A stretch of DNA of 64,000 bases from Burkholderia sp052045245 (GCF_052045245.1 NZ_JBQEON010000007.1:133427-197426), one strand, 5' to 3'. Shown: positions 47,729-57,352, numbered from the stretch's first letter. Translations and numbers: made by a program. Notes: generated from the letters alone by a model not told the origin.

Positions 47729-47808
47729 TTGAAAGTTTAATTTCAGGGGCTGGATCGGGCGGCCGTGCCGGCATTGCCTCGTGGTGCCGTCACGATTCAA
47801 AGTTAAAC
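47729..47808. promoter_or_regulatory. Paired TTNAAAGTT repeats before the two-component genes
   Basis: TTGAAAGTTTAAT (47729-47741) and TTCAAAGTTAAAC (47796-47808) are related direct repeats in an otherwise GC-rich leader, 133-212 bp before the response regulator. The first also forms TGAAA-N6-TTTCA. OmpR/PhoB-type regulators bind direct repeats, so autoregulation is possible. Confidence 0.3.
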
Positions 47809-47940
47809 GAAACGTGACCCCTTTCGGACGAAAATTTCCGCACAATGGCGGCAACGCGGCGTTGCGCCGCGATGTGCGCGCCGTCGCCGGCCTTGAGGCC
47901 CGGAGCCGGCCAGAACCGCCGTCCGACTTCCCCGACCACC

Positions 47941-48660
47941 ATGGACCACCCCAAACGCATCCTGATCGTCGAAGACGACGCCGACATCGCCGACGTGTTG
48001 AGCCTGCACCTGCGCGACGAACGCTATGAAGTCGTGCACAGCGCGGACGGCGCGGAAGGCCTGCGCCTGCTCGAACAGGGCAACTGGGACGCGCTGATCC
48101 TCGACCTGATGCTGCCCGGCGTCGACGGCCTGGAAATCTGCCGGCGCGCCCGCGCGATGACGCGCTACACGCCGATCATCATCACCAGCGCGCGCTCGAG
48201 CGAGGTGCACCGGATCCTCGGCCTCGAGCTCGGCGCCGACGACTACCTCGCCAAGCCGTTCTCGGTGCTCGAGCTCGTCGCGCGCGTGAAGGCACTGCTG
48301 CGGCGCGTCGACGCGCTCGCGCGCGATTCGCGGATCGACGCGGGCACGCTCGACGTTGCCGGGCTGTCGATCGATCCGATCGCGCGGGAAGCGAGCGTCG
48401 ACGGCGCGCGCATCGACCTCACGCCGCGCGAATTCGACCTGCTGTATTTCTTCGCGCGGCATCCGGGCAAGGTGTTCTCGCGCATGGACCTGCTGAACGC
48501 CGTATGGGGCTACCAGCACGAAGGCTACGAACACACGGTCAATACCCACATCAACCGGCTGCGCGCGAAGATCGAGGCCGATCCGGCCGAGCCCGTGCGG
48601 ATCCTCACGGTGTGGGGGCGTGGTTACAAGTTCGCGGCGCCGGACCAGCGGGACGCGTGA
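47941..48660 (+). CDS. OmpR/PhoB-family response regulator
   Basis: A 239-residue response regulator. The receiver has acidic residues in ILIVEDDADIADVL, the phospho-acceptor Asp in LILDLMLPGVDGL and Lys in DDYLAKPFSVLEL. A C-terminal winged helix follows (LTPREFDLLYFFARHPGKVF, VNTHINRLRAKIEADP). MDHPKRIL is taken as start. Its TGA shares one base with the kinase ATG (TGATG), indicating coupled translation. The signal and regulon are not evident from neighbours. Confidence 0.94.
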   Translation: MDHPKRILIVEDDADIADVLSLHLRDERYEVVHSADGAEGLRLLEQGNWDALILDLMLPGVDGLEICRRARAMTRYTPIIITSARSSEVHRILGLELGADDYLAKPFSVLELVARVKALLRRVDALARDSRIDAGTLDVAGLSIDPIAREASVDGARIDLTPREFDLLYFFARHPGKVFSRMDLLNAVWGYQHEGYEHTVNTHINRLRAKIEADPAEPVRILTVWGRGYKFAAPDQRDA

Positions 48661-50153
48661 TGAAACTGACCCTCACCCAGCGGCTGTCGTGCGTGTTCGC
48701 GGTGCTGTTGCTCGCGTGCTCGGGCGCATCGGCGTGGCTGCAGATCCGCGCGAACGACATGCGCGAGAAGGAAGTCGTGCAGGGCCTGTCGCGCGATCTC
48801 GCCGCGCATATCGCGAGCAGCACGCCGCTGATGGACGCGAACGGGCTGCGCCCGGACGCCGTGCGCACGCTGTTCGGTCAGCTGATGGGCGTGAACCCGA
48901 GCGTCGAGGTGTATCTGCTCGACAACGCGGGGCGCATCAAGGGCGACGACGCGCCGCCCGGCCACGTGAAGCGCGAGCGCGTCGATCTCGCGCCGGTGCA
49001 GCGCTTCATCGCGGGCGATCCGCTGCCGATCCTCGGCGACGATCCGCGCAGCCCCGACGCGCGCAAGGTGTTCAGCGCCGCGCCGCTGCAGCGCGCGGGA
49101 CAGCCGCCGTCAGGCTACATCTACGTGGTGCTGCTCGGCGAAGCGCATGACCGGCTGGCCGCCCGCTTCGATGCCGGCAACGTGCTGCGCACGACGCTGT
49201 GGTCGATGGCGGTGGTCGCGCTGCTCGGCCTGCTCGCGGGCCTGACCGCGTTCAGCTTCATCACGCGCCCGCTGCGCCGGCTGACCGACGCGATGCGCCG
49301 CTTCGACGCGAACGCCGCGCCCGACACGCAGCCGCCGGTCCCGCGCTCGCCGCCGGGGCGGCGCGGCGACGACATCGCGGTGCTCGAATCCGCGTTCGCG
49401 CAGATGGCCGACCGGATCGGCGACCAGTGGCGCGCGCTGACACGCCAGGACCAGCAGCGGCGCGAACTGATCACGAATATCTCGCACGACCTGCGCACGC
49501 CGCTGACCTCGCTGCACGGCTATCTGGAGACGCTGTCGCTGAAGTCCGACACGCTCGCCGAATCCGAACGCCGCCGCTACTTGTCGATCGCGCTTGCGCA
49601 GAGCACGAAGGTCGGCCGGCTGGCGCAGGCGCTGTTCGAACTCGCGCGGCTCGAGTCGGGTGGCGTGCAGGCCGAGCGCGAGCCGTTCTCGCTCGTCGAT
49701 CTCGTGCAGGACGTGTTCCAGAAATTCGAGCTGGCCGCGCAGTCGCGCGGTATCGCGCTGCATGCGCGGATCCCGCCGCGCGTGCCGGCGGTATCGGCCG
49801 ATCTCGGGATGATCGAGCGCGTGCTGACCAACCTGCTCGACAACGCGTTGCGGCACACGCCGCAGCACGGCGAAGTCGAAGTCGCGCTGACGCCGCGGGA
49901 CGATCGCGTGGTGGTGACCGTGTCGGATACCGGGGAAGGGATTCCGCCCGCGCGGCGCGAAGGGCTGTTCCAGCGGCCGCAGCGGCCGATGAGCGGCGGC
50001 ACGGCGACGAGCGGCGGGCTCGGGCTGCTGATCGTGCACCGGATGCTGGCGCTCAATGGCAGCGGGATCCGGCTCGTCGACCGCGACGGGCGCGGGGCGG
50101 TGTTCGAGTTTGCGCTGGCGGTGGCGCGCCCGGCGGCCGGCGACGCGCGCTGA
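48660..50153 (+). CDS. Two-component sensor histidine kinase
   Basis: A 497-residue membrane kinase. An N-terminal helix (RLSCVFAVLLLACSGASAWL) and a second helix near 180-205 bracket a periplasmic sensor of about 150 residues. Then a HAMP region (TRPLRRLTDAMRRFDANA), HisKA (phospho-His in ITNISHDLRTPLTSLHG), and HATPase (LLDNALRHTPQHGEVEVAL, DTGEGIPPARREGLF, GGLGLLIVHRML). It is the cognate partner of the overlapping response regulator. The sensor domain resembles BaeS-type kinases only loosely. Confidence 0.93.
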   Translation: MKLTLTQRLSCVFAVLLLACSGASAWLQIRANDMREKEVVQGLSRDLAAHIASSTPLMDANGLRPDAVRTLFGQLMGVNPSVEVYLLDNAGRIKGDDAPPGHVKRERVDLAPVQRFIAGDPLPILGDDPRSPDARKVFSAAPLQRAGQPPSGYIYVVLLGEAHDRLAARFDAGNVLRTTLWSMAVVALLGLLAGLTAFSFITRPLRRLTDAMRRFDANAAPDTQPPVPRSPPGRRGDDIAVLESAFAQMADRIGDQWRALTRQDQQRRELITNISHDLRTPLTSLHGYLETLSLKSDTLAESERRRYLSIALAQSTKVGRLAQALFELARLESGGVQAEREPFSLVDLVQDVFQKFELAAQSRGIALHARIPPRVPAVSADLGMIERVLTNLLDNALRHTPQHGEVEVALTPRDDRVVVTVSDTGEGIPPARREGLFQRPQRPMSGGTATSGGLGLLIVHRMLALNGSGIRLVDRDGRGAVFEFALAVARPAAGDAR

Positions 50154-50193
50154 CACCGGCGGCGATGCGCGTGTGCGCGCCGAGCGACCGTGC

Positions 50194-51294
50194 CTATCCG
50201 CCGCGCTTGCGCCGCACGTCGCTCGGCGTCGTGCCGGTCCAGCGCTTGAATGCGTGGCGGAACCCGACCGCATCGCTGAAGCCGAGCGTCAGCGCGATGT
50301 CCTCGGTGCTGAGCGTGGTGGTGCTCAGGTAGTCGATCGCGAGCGCCTTGCGCACGCTCGTCAGCAGTTCGCTGTACGACGTGCCCTCGGCGTCGAGCTT
50401 GCGGCGCAGCGTGCGCGACGTCATGCACAGCGTGTCGGCGATCGCGTCGATGTCCGGAAACTGCCCGGGCTTGCGCGTGAGTTCCTGATAGACGCGTCGC
50501 GTCACGCCGGCCTGGCTGCGCAACTCGTCGAGCAGGCGCGCGCAGTGCGACGACACCTGCGCGGCGGTGATCGGGTTCGCGAGCTGCGGCGCGCGCGTGA
50601 GCCAGGCGGCCGGGTAGCTGAGCACATGCTGCGGCTGGTCGAACGCGATCGGGCATTCGAGCGCATCGGCGAGCTGCGCCGCATGCGCCGGCCGCGGTTG
50701 CGCGAACTGCGCGCGGGCCGGCACGCACCACGCGCCCATCACGTCCTTGATGACCGTCACGTGCAGCGCGAACTGCATGTCGATCAGGAAGCGGTACAGC
50801 GGCAGGTCCGGCCCGGACAGCGCGGCTTCGTGCGGATCCGGGAACAGCCACGACGCGGTGTCGCCCTGTTCGACCCAGCGGATCGCGAGCATCCCGTTCG
50901 CGAGCTGATGATATTTGACGGCCGAATCGAACGCATGCGCGAGCGATTCCGAGCACAGCATCGCGTAGCCGTACATCCCGTAGCTCGACGCATGCAGCCG
51001 GCGGCCGACCCGCACGCCGAGATCGGAGCCGTCGTGGCGGGCGATCGCGTTGCGCGCGGCGCTCAGGAACTGCTGCGACGACGTGAGCGTGAACGGATCG
51101 GCGACGGCGTCCGGCGACAGGCCGGTGCCGTCGAGCACGGCGGCCGGGTCGAGGCCGAGTTCCTGGGTGACACCGACGAGCACGGCCAGCTTGGCCGGCG
51201 AGAAGCGCTTCTCGTGCGACGCGGGGGCGAGCGGGGTGTCCGGCCGCGGCGCGGCGCCGGCGGCCGTCGGGTTCAGGGGCGTACTGCGCGGCAT
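50194..51294 (-). CDS. AraC-family regulator with AraC_N-type ligand domain
   Basis: A 366-residue regulator. Residues about 30-235 form the AraC_N (arabinose-binding-like) domain of the OruR/FeaR-like group (LTSSQQFLSAARNAIARHDG, ASSYGMYGYAMLCSESLAHA). The C-terminal double helix-turn-helix reads IDAIADTLCMTSRTLRRKLD and IALTLGFSDAVGFRHAFKRW. It is divergent from the acyl-CoA ligase, 318 bp apart, and probably controls it. It is convergent with the sensor kinase gene. Confidence 0.92.
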   Translation of the reverse strand: MPRSTPLNPTAAGAAPRPDTPLAPASHEKRFSPAKLAVLVGVTQELGLDPAAVLDGTGLSPDAVADPFTLTSSQQFLSAARNAIARHDGSDLGVRVGRRLHASSYGMYGYAMLCSESLAHAFDSAVKYHQLANGMLAIRWVEQGDTASWLFPDPHEAALSGPDLPLYRFLIDMQFALHVTVIKDVMGAWCVPARAQFAQPRPAHAAQLADALECPIAFDQPQHVLSYPAAWLTRAPQLANPITAAQVSSHCARLLDELRSQAGVTRRVYQELTRKPGQFPDIDAIADTLCMTSRTLRRKLDAEGTSYSELLTSVRKALAIDYLSTTTLSTEDIALTLGFSDAVGFRHAFKRWTGTTPSDVRRKRGG

Positions 51295-51612
51295 GGGGGT
51301 TCTGTGTCCGATTCGATACCGTTCCGGGTTCGCGATTCTGCGCCGGAACGCGCGGGGGCGCCATAGGGTTCACCCTGAGTTTCATCGGCCTGCGTGGCGC
51401 GATGCCGGCGAACCGGTGCATGGGCGCATGCGTCGGCAGGCCGGCCGTCGTGCGCCCGCGTGTCCGTTTCGATCATCTTTTCGGCCGCCCGGATCATTTT
51501 CAAAGTACCGTTGGCGGGCGATAGTCGCCGATCAGGCGACGGCCCGTGCCCATCCGGTGCGCGGGCCGCCGTGCGAACGGCGCTGCCCGGCGCCGTCCCC
51601 GAGGAGCAGGAT
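51295..51612. other. Divergent promoter region, AraC gene and acyl-CoA ligase
   Basis: No gene seen. The gap must hold both promoters; no convincing hexamers or operator repeats were found. GAGGAGCAGG before 51613 is a good ribosome site. Confidence 0.4.
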
Positions 51613-53247
51613 ATGACGAAGAGACACTGGATCGGCTCGTACGGCTCGATCCCCGCCGAGATCGATCCCGATCGTTTTCCTTCCGTAACCGCGCTGCTGG
51701 ACGACGCGATGCACCGCTTTGCCGAGCGTTCCGCGTTCCGCGCGTTCGGCCGCACGCTCACCTACGCCGACGTCGACCGCCAGTCGCGTGCGCTCGCCGC
51801 GTACCTGCAGCAGGTCGCCGGCGTGCGCAAGGGCGATCGCGTGGCCGTGATGCTGCCCAACGTGCTCGCGTTTCCGGTGGTGTTCGTCGCGGTCGCGCGG
51901 CTCGGCGCGATCCAGGTCAACGTCAACCCGTTCTACACCGCGCACGAGCTCGAACACCAGCTCAACGACGCGGGCGTCGAAGTGGCGGTGGTGTGCGGCG
52001 GATCGATGGGCACGTTCGCCGACGTGGTCGGCAAGACGCGCATCCGCACTGTGCTGAGCGTGGGGCGCGGCGATCTCGGCGTCGTCGATGCACCGGCCGG
52101 CGCGTGCGAAGCCCTGCCGCGCGGTTCGCTCCCGCTCGCGGACGCGCTCGCCGCAGGCGAATCGCTGGCATTCGAGCCGGTCGCGCTCGGCGGCGGCGAT
52201 CTGCTGCTGTTGCAGTACACCGGCGGCACGACCGGGCTGTCGAAGGGCGCCGCGCTGTCGCACCGCAACCTGGTCGCGAACATCGAGCAGTTCGGGGCGA
52301 TCGTGCCGGCCGCGCGACGGCCGGGCGAGGAGGTCGTCGTCACGGCGATCCCGCTGTATCACATCTTCGCGCTGACGGTGAACTTCCTGTCCTACTTCGC
52401 GATCGGCGCGGCGAACTGGCTCGTCGCGAATCCGCGCGACATGGACGGCTTCATCGACGTGCTGAAGGAAGCGCGGCCGTCGGTGTTCGTCGGCGTCAAC
52501 ACGCTGTATGCGGGGCTCACCGGCCATCCGCGGCTGAAGGAAGTCGACTGGTCGCGGCTCAAGCTGTCGGCCGGCGGCGGCGCGGCGGTGATCGACGTGA
52601 TCTCCGCGCGCTGGAAGGCGGTGACGGGCAACTTCATTCGCGAAGGGTACGGGTTGTCGGAAACGTCGCCGGTGGTCACGTTCAACCCGCAGTCGATCGA
52701 TGCGTTTACGGGCACGACGGGCCTGCCGCTGCCGTCGACCGACGTGAAGCTGCTCGACGACCAGGACCGCGAGGTGGCGATCGGCGAAGCGGGCGAGATC
52801 TGCGTGCAGGGGCCGCAGGTGATGGGCGGCTACTGGCAGAAGCCGGACGCGAACGCGGCTGCGTTTACCGCGGACGGCTACTTCCGCACCGGCGACATCG
52901 GCGTGTTCGACGCGGCCGGCTTCCTGAAGATCGTCGACCGCAAGAAGGACATGATCATCGTGTCGGGCTTCAACGTGTACCCGAACGAGGTGGAAGCGGT
53001 CGCGACCGCGCTGCCGGGCATTGCCGAATGCGCGTGCATCGGCGTGCCGGACGAACGCACCGGCGAGGCCGTGAAGCTGTTCGTGGTGCTCGCGCCGGAC
53101 GCGGCCGTGACCGAGGCGGAGATCGTCGCGCATTGCCGTGCGAACCTCGCGGCCTACAAGGTGCCGAAGCTGATTCGCGTGGTCGAGCGGCTGCCGAAGT
53201 CGACGGTCGGGAAGATCCTGCGCCGGGAACTCAGCCGCGCCGACTGA
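51613..53247 (+). CDS. Acyl-CoA ligase (AMP-forming, FadD-like)
   Basis: A 544-residue adenylate-forming enzyme. The P-loop A3 motif is LQYTGGTTGLSKGAALSHRN (about 198-217), A5 is IREGYGLSETSPVVTFNP, and the hinge region is TGDIGVFDAAGFLKIVDRKKD. The catalytic Lys is in PKSTVGKILRRELSR at the C-terminus. It activates fatty or related acids to CoA thioesters. It sits between two AraC regulators; its stop shares one base with a possible start of the second (TGATG), suggesting coupling. Confidence 0.92.
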   Translation: MTKRHWIGSYGSIPAEIDPDRFPSVTALLDDAMHRFAERSAFRAFGRTLTYADVDRQSRALAAYLQQVAGVRKGDRVAVMLPNVLAFPVVFVAVARLGAIQVNVNPFYTAHELEHQLNDAGVEVAVVCGGSMGTFADVVGKTRIRTVLSVGRGDLGVVDAPAGACEALPRGSLPLADALAAGESLAFEPVALGGGDLLLLQYTGGTTGLSKGAALSHRNLVANIEQFGAIVPAARRPGEEVVVTAIPLYHIFALTVNFLSYFAIGAANWLVANPRDMDGFIDVLKEARPSVFVGVNTLYAGLTGHPRLKEVDWSRLKLSAGGGAAVIDVISARWKAVTGNFIREGYGLSETSPVVTFNPQSIDAFTGTTGLPLPSTDVKLLDDQDREVAIGEAGEICVQGPQVMGGYWQKPDANAAAFTADGYFRTGDIGVFDAAGFLKIVDRKKDMIIVSGFNVYPNEVEAVATALPGIAECACIGVPDERTGEAVKLFVVLAPDAAVTEAEIVAHCRANLAAYKVPKLIRVVERLPKSTVGKILRRELSRAD

Positions 53248-53300
53248 TGGTGCCGACACGCCGCGCGCCCGGCGGCGCGCGGGCGGGTGCGTCGCAAGCC

Positions 53301-53390
53301 GAGAAAGCCGAGAAAGCCGAGAAAGCCGAGAAAGCCGAGAAAGCCGAGAAAGCCGAGAAAGCCGAGAAAGCCGAGAAAGCCGAGAAAGCC
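53301..53390 (+). repeat. Ten tandem copies of GAGAAAGCC
   Basis: Ten perfect 9-bp units in a row, with degenerate units after them (GCGAAGGCC, CCGAAAACC). The unit length keeps the reading frame: a frame opening at the ATG at 53247 encodes (Glu-Lys-Ala)10 and joins the AraC gene. It is a classic slippage-prone tract, placed either in the 5' leader or in an N-terminal tail. Confidence 0.95.
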
Positions 53391-53459
53391 GCGAAGGCCC
53401 CGAAAACCCGGCATGGGCCGCTCAAGTACAATGCGAGCGGTTCGATCGACGGGGACGCG

Positions 53460-54506
53460 ATGACCGGTTCAGACTCACCTTCCGCCCAGCCCGGGCGTGC
53501 GTTGCCGTCGCCGAGCGCGACGGTGCCGATCTCGCTCGTCAACGGTTTCCTGGCGAGTGCCGGCGCGCAACGCGACGTGGTCGAGCGCTACCTGCGCGGT
53601 GCCGGCATCCCGCTCGAGCTGCTCGGCGAGCCGCATGCGCGCGTGACGGAAGAGCAGTTCTCGACGCTGTACCGCACGCTGGCGATCGACCTCGACGACG
53701 AGATGCCCGGCATCTTCTCGCGCCCGCTGCGCGGCGGCACGCTGAAGTACCTGTGCCTGAGCCTGCTCGATGCGCGCAACCTCGAAACGGCGCTGCATCG
53801 TTTCGGCCAGTTCTTCCATATCCTGCTCGACGACTTCTTCGTCGAAGCGAAGCGCGACGGCCTGGTCGCGCAGGTGCTGCTGCGGCCGAACCCGGCCATC
53901 GGCCCGATCGGCGCGCTCGGCCAGGAGCTGATGCTCAAGCTCGTGCACGGTGTGTGCTCCTGGCTGATCGGGCAGAAGATTCCGCTGCTGCAGATCGAGT
54001 TCGCGTGTCCGCGGCCGCGTCATGCGGTCGAGCATCTGTACTTCTTCACGGGCTCCGTGCAGTTCGACTGCGAACGCACGCTGATGCGTTTCAGCGCCGA
54101 CTATCTCGACGCGCCGATCCGGCAGAGCAAACGCAACCTGCGCAAGTTCCTCGCGCGGGCGCCCGGCGACTGGATCTTCGAATCGTTCAGCGAACAGCGC
54201 GTGTGCCATCGCGTGCGGCAATACCTGTCGGCGGCGCTGCCCGACCTGCCGGTGATCGATCAGGCGGCCGAGCATCTGCATTGCTCGGTGCGCACGCTGA
54301 GCCGCCATCTGGCCTCGGAAGGCACGACGTTCCAGGCGCTCAAGGATGAACTGCGGCGCGACATCGCGATTCAGCGGCTGACCGATACGCTCGACACGAT
54401 CGCGGCGATCGGCGCCGATATCGGCTTCGACGATCCGAGCGCGTTCCATCGCGCGTTCCGGCACTGGACGGGCAGTACGCCGGGCACTTACCGGCGGCGC
54501 GCGTAG
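53460..54506 (+). CDS. AraC-family regulator with optional Glu-Lys-Ala N-terminal tract
   Basis: A 348-residue regulator from the ATG at 53460 (MTGSDSPSAQ). It has an AraC_N-type ligand domain (about 25-215, TLKYLCLSLLDARNLETALH) and a C-terminal helix-turn-helix pair (IDQAAEHLHCSVRTLSRHLA, IGADIGFDDPSAFHRAFRHW). The same frame is open back to an ATG at 53247 that overlaps the ligase stop. That start would add about 71 residues including (EKA)10. Neither start has a strong ribosome site. Likely a second regulator of the ligase locus. Confidence 0.88.
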   Translation: MTGSDSPSAQPGRALPSPSATVPISLVNGFLASAGAQRDVVERYLRGAGIPLELLGEPHARVTEEQFSTLYRTLAIDLDDEMPGIFSRPLRGGTLKYLCLSLLDARNLETALHRFGQFFHILLDDFFVEAKRDGLVAQVLLRPNPAIGPIGALGQELMLKLVHGVCSWLIGQKIPLLQIEFACPRPRHAVEHLYFFTGSVQFDCERTLMRFSADYLDAPIRQSKRNLRKFLARAPGDWIFESFSEQRVCHRVRQYLSAALPDLPVIDQAAEHLHCSVRTLSRHLASEGTTFQALKDELRRDIAIQRLTDTLDTIAAIGADIGFDDPSAFHRAFRHWTGSTPGTYRRRA

Positions 54507-54537
54507 CGCGGTCGATTCAAACCTCGCTCCCATAACC

Positions 54538-54557
54538 GGGATCCTTCGTGCGATCCC
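54538..54557. terminator. Weak hairpin between convergent genes
   Basis: GGGATC-N8-GATCCC lies between the convergent ends of the AraC gene and the reductase. A six-pair stem without a T-run is weak evidence for a terminator. Confidence 0.25.
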
Positions 54558-54609
54558 ATGGATGGCTCCCCGTCGTGGCGCGCCATCGTGCGTGCCGCCG
54601 GTGTGCGGT

Positions 54610-55671
54610 TCACCGCTTCAACTGTCCGGTTTCGATCAGCTGCTGAAAGAAGTCGTTCATCGATTCGGCGAGCGGGCGATAGCGGATGCCGAGTTCGTCG
54701 CGGCTGCGGCGATTGTCCGCGCGCCACGGGAGCCCGATGTTGCGCGCGACGAAACGGCGCGTCACGCCCTGGTTCGCCAGCGGACCGACCAGCCAGACGA
54801 GCCATTTCGGCAGGATGCGCCGCGGAATCGGATAGTCGGCACCATATCGTTCGAGCAGCGTGGCCGCCATCGCCGGCAGGCTCGTGTTGTGACCCGACAC
54901 GATGTAGCGGCCGTTCGCGCCGGGCGTGAACGCGGCGCGCACGTGCGCGTCGGCCACGTCGCGGACGTCGACCGCGCCCATGCCGAGATCCGGCACGCCC
55001 ATTTTCATGGTGCCGTTGCCCATTTGCCGGACGATCTCGAAGCTCTCCGACGTCGCGTACGGGTTGATGCCCGGCCCGATGACGAGCGACGGGTTGATCG
55101 TCACGAGATCCCAGCGCGACTGCGCGCCGGCGATTTTCCATGCTTCGCGTTCGGCCACCGTCTTCGAATACGAATACGGCTGGTGTTCGAGCGACGAACT
55201 GGTATTCCAGATCGCTTCGGTGAACACGCCGTTCGGCACCGCGTCGAGATCGGCGTTGTCGCCGTAGATCGCCGCGCAACTGCTGGTCAGCACGACGCGC
55301 CGGACCGACGGCGTGCGGTTCACCGTCTCGAGCACGTTGCGCGTGCCGAGCAGCGCCGGGTCGACCAGCTCTTTCCGAGGATCGCGAACCGTGACGGTGA
55401 ACGGCGACGCGGTATGGAATACGGTGCCGCAACCGGCCATCGCTTCCGCATACGAACCCGGTTCGAGCAGGTCGGCGCGGAAATAGCGGATCGTGCCGGG
55501 TTGGCCGGCCGCGATGCGCTGCAGATGCTTGAGCTTGTCCGGGTCGTCGGGATGGCGCACGGCGGCATGCACGGTCAGGCCGGCTTCGAGCAACCGTTGC
55601 ACGAGCTGACCCGCGACGTAGCCGGTTGCGCCGGTCACCAGCACCGGCAGGTCGGTATCGATATTCAACAT
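54610..55671 (-). CDS. NAD-dependent epimerase/dihydroflavonol reductase-like SDR
   Basis: A 353-residue extended SDR. The nucleotide site is VLVTGATGYVAGQLVQRLLE. The catalytic region has Ser in VVLTSSCAAIYGDN and Tyr/Lys in PYSYSKTVAEREAW. The sequence RWDLVTINPSLVIGPGINPY is typical of dihydroflavonol-4-reductase-like bacterial enzymes that reduce aldehydes and ketones. MLNIDTDLPV is taken as start. It is convergent with the AraC gene and lies 265 bp after pntB on the same strand, probably as a separate unit. Confidence 0.88.
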   Translation of the reverse strand: MLNIDTDLPVLVTGATGYVAGQLVQRLLEAGLTVHAAVRHPDDPDKLKHLQRIAAGQPGTIRYFRADLLEPGSYAEAMAGCGTVFHTASPFTVTVRDPRKELVDPALLGTRNVLETVNRTPSVRRVVLTSSCAAIYGDNADLDAVPNGVFTEAIWNTSSSLEHQPYSYSKTVAEREAWKIAGAQSRWDLVTINPSLVIGPGINPYATSESFEIVRQMGNGTMKMGVPDLGMGAVDVRDVADAHVRAAFTPGANGRYIVSGHNTSLPAMAATLLERYGADYPIPRRILPKWLVWLVGPLANQGVTRRFVARNIGLPWRADNRRSRDELGIRYRPLAESMNDFFQQLIETGQLKR

Positions 55672-55936
55672 CCTGGGCTCCGTTGCGGAAGATGTCGAGC
55701 ATGATGCCGCTTTTTCGCCGGCGGGTAACGCGCAAAGGGCTCTGATCGCCATGCAAGGTGCGCCGGGCATCTGGCGTCGATCCGGGGCGGCACGGCGGAC
55801 TGCGGAAGGGGGCGGGATGATCGGGAGGACGTATGCCGGGTGGGGACGATGCGTCCGCTCCCGGCATCCTTGACGACAGGCAGAGGCGACGCGGCGCGGG
55901 AGCGGCGTGCTGCCCGCTCCACGCGCGTGGCCGCAC

Positions 55937-57352
55937 TCAGGCCTTCAGTGCGCCGAAGATCTCGTTGAGCATCGACTTCGCGTCGCCGAACAACATGCGG
56001 TTGTTGTCCTTGTAGAACAGCGGATTGTCGACGCCCGCATAGCCCGAAGCCATGCTGCGCTTCATCACGATCGACGTCTTCGCCTTCCACACCTCGAGCA
56101 CCGGCATGCCGGCGATCGGGCTCGACGGGTCGTCCTGCGCGGCCGGGTTCACGATGTCGTTCGCGCCGATCACCATCGACACGTCGGCTTCGGGGAAGTC
56201 GCCGTTGATCTCGTCCATTTCCAGCACGATGTCGTACGGCACCTTCGCTTCGGCCAGCAACACGTTCATGTGCCCCGGCATGCGGCCCGCGACCGGGTGA
56301 ATCGCGAAACGCACGTCGACGCCTTTTTCGCGCAGCAGCTTCGTCAGTTCGAACACCGTGTGCTGGGCCTGTGCCACGGCCATCCCATAGCCGGGTACGA
56401 TGATCACGCGCTTCGCTTCGCGCAGCAGCTCGGCCGTCTCCGCCGCGCTCACCGCGACCGCTTCGCCAGCCGGTTGCGCGGCGCCGCCGCCGGCTGCCGC
56501 CGGTGCGCCCGCGCCGCTGCCGAACCCGCCGGCGATCACGCTGATGAAGTTGCGGTTCATCGCGCGGCACATGATGTACGACAGGATCGCACCCGACGAG
56601 CCGACGAGCGCGCCGATCACGATCAGCAGGTCGTTGCCGAGCATGAAGCCGGTGGCGGCCGCCGCCCACCCCGAGTAGCTGTTGAGCATCGACACCACGA
56701 CCGGCATGTCCGCGCCGCCGATCGCCATCACCATGTGCACGCCGAACAGCAGCGAGATCACGGTCATCACGACGAGCGGCAGCATGCCGTCCTGGATCGT
56801 TTCCGCATGCAGGAACGCGCGGCCGTAGTAGATCACGATCAGCAGCGCGGCCAGGTTCATCCAGTGCCGTGCGGGCAGCAGCAGCGGCTTGCCGCCGATC
56901 TTGCCCGACAGCTTGCCGAACGCGATGATCGAGCCCGCGAAGGTGATGGCGCCGATCAGGATGCCGACATAAATCTCGACCTCGTGGATCGCCTTCTCGG
57001 CACCGGCGAACTGCAGCGACGTGTCGATGTAGCTCGCGAAGCCGACCAGGCAGGCCGCGAGACCGACCAGGCTGTGCATCAGCGCGACCAGTTCCGGCAT
57101 CTGCGTCATCTGCACTTTCTTCGCGGCGTACAGGCCGACCGCGCCGCCGACGACGAGCGCGGCGATCACGTACGGAATGCCCGCGGCCGACACGCGCGGG
57201 CCGAGCACGGTGGCCAGCACGGCGATCAGCATGCCGATCATCCCGAGCAGGTTGCCGCGGCGCGCGGTTTCAGGGTTGGCCAGCCCGCCGAGGCTGAGAA
57301 TGAACAGGATCGCGGCGCCGATATAGGAGACGGTAGTCAGGTTGGAAGTCAT
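55937..57352 (-). CDS. pntB: NAD(P) transhydrogenase subunit beta
   Basis: A 471-residue membrane subunit. The N-terminal part has about nine membrane helices (SYIGAAILFILSLGGLANPE, HMVMAIGGADMPVVVSMLNS). The C-terminal NADP-binding domain III has VIIVPGYGMAVAQAQHTVFE and VSMVIGANDIVNPAAQDDPS. With PntA it couples proton entry to hydride transfer from NADH to NADP, making NADPH. It starts 13 bp after pntA. Two Pro/Ala/Gly-rich stretches link the membrane part to domain III. Confidence 0.95.
   Translation of the reverse strand: MTSNLTTVSYIGAAILFILSLGGLANPETARRGNLLGMIGMLIAVLATVLGPRVSAAGIPYVIAALVVGGAVGLYAAKKVQMTQMPELVALMHSLVGLAACLVGFASYIDTSLQFAGAEKAIHEVEIYVGILIGAITFAGSIIAFGKLSGKIGGKPLLLPARHWMNLAALLIVIYYGRAFLHAETIQDGMLPLVVMTVISLLFGVHMVMAIGGADMPVVVSMLNSYSGWAAAATGFMLGNDLLIVIGALVGSSGAILSYIMCRAMNRNFISVIAGGFGSGAGAPAAAGGGAAQPAGEAVAVSAAETAELLREAKRVIIVPGYGMAVAQAQHTVFELTKLLREKGVDVRFAIHPVAGRMPGHMNVLLAEAKVPYDIVLEMDEINGDFPEADVSMVIGANDIVNPAAQDDPSSPIAGMPVLEVWKAKTSIVMKRSMASGYAGVDNPLFYKDNNRMLFGDAKSMLNEIFGALKA

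Noticed and set aside
51546..53246. The upstream half of the frame leading to the second AraC gene
   Set aside because: It is an out-of-frame reading of the acyl-CoA ligase and only becomes meaningful after 53247.
53301..53390. Tandem repeat considered as a CRISPR-like array
   Set aside because: Units are 9 bp and contiguous with no spacers; it is a simple coding-type minisatellite. The minus-strand Gly-Phe-Leu reading is a shadow.
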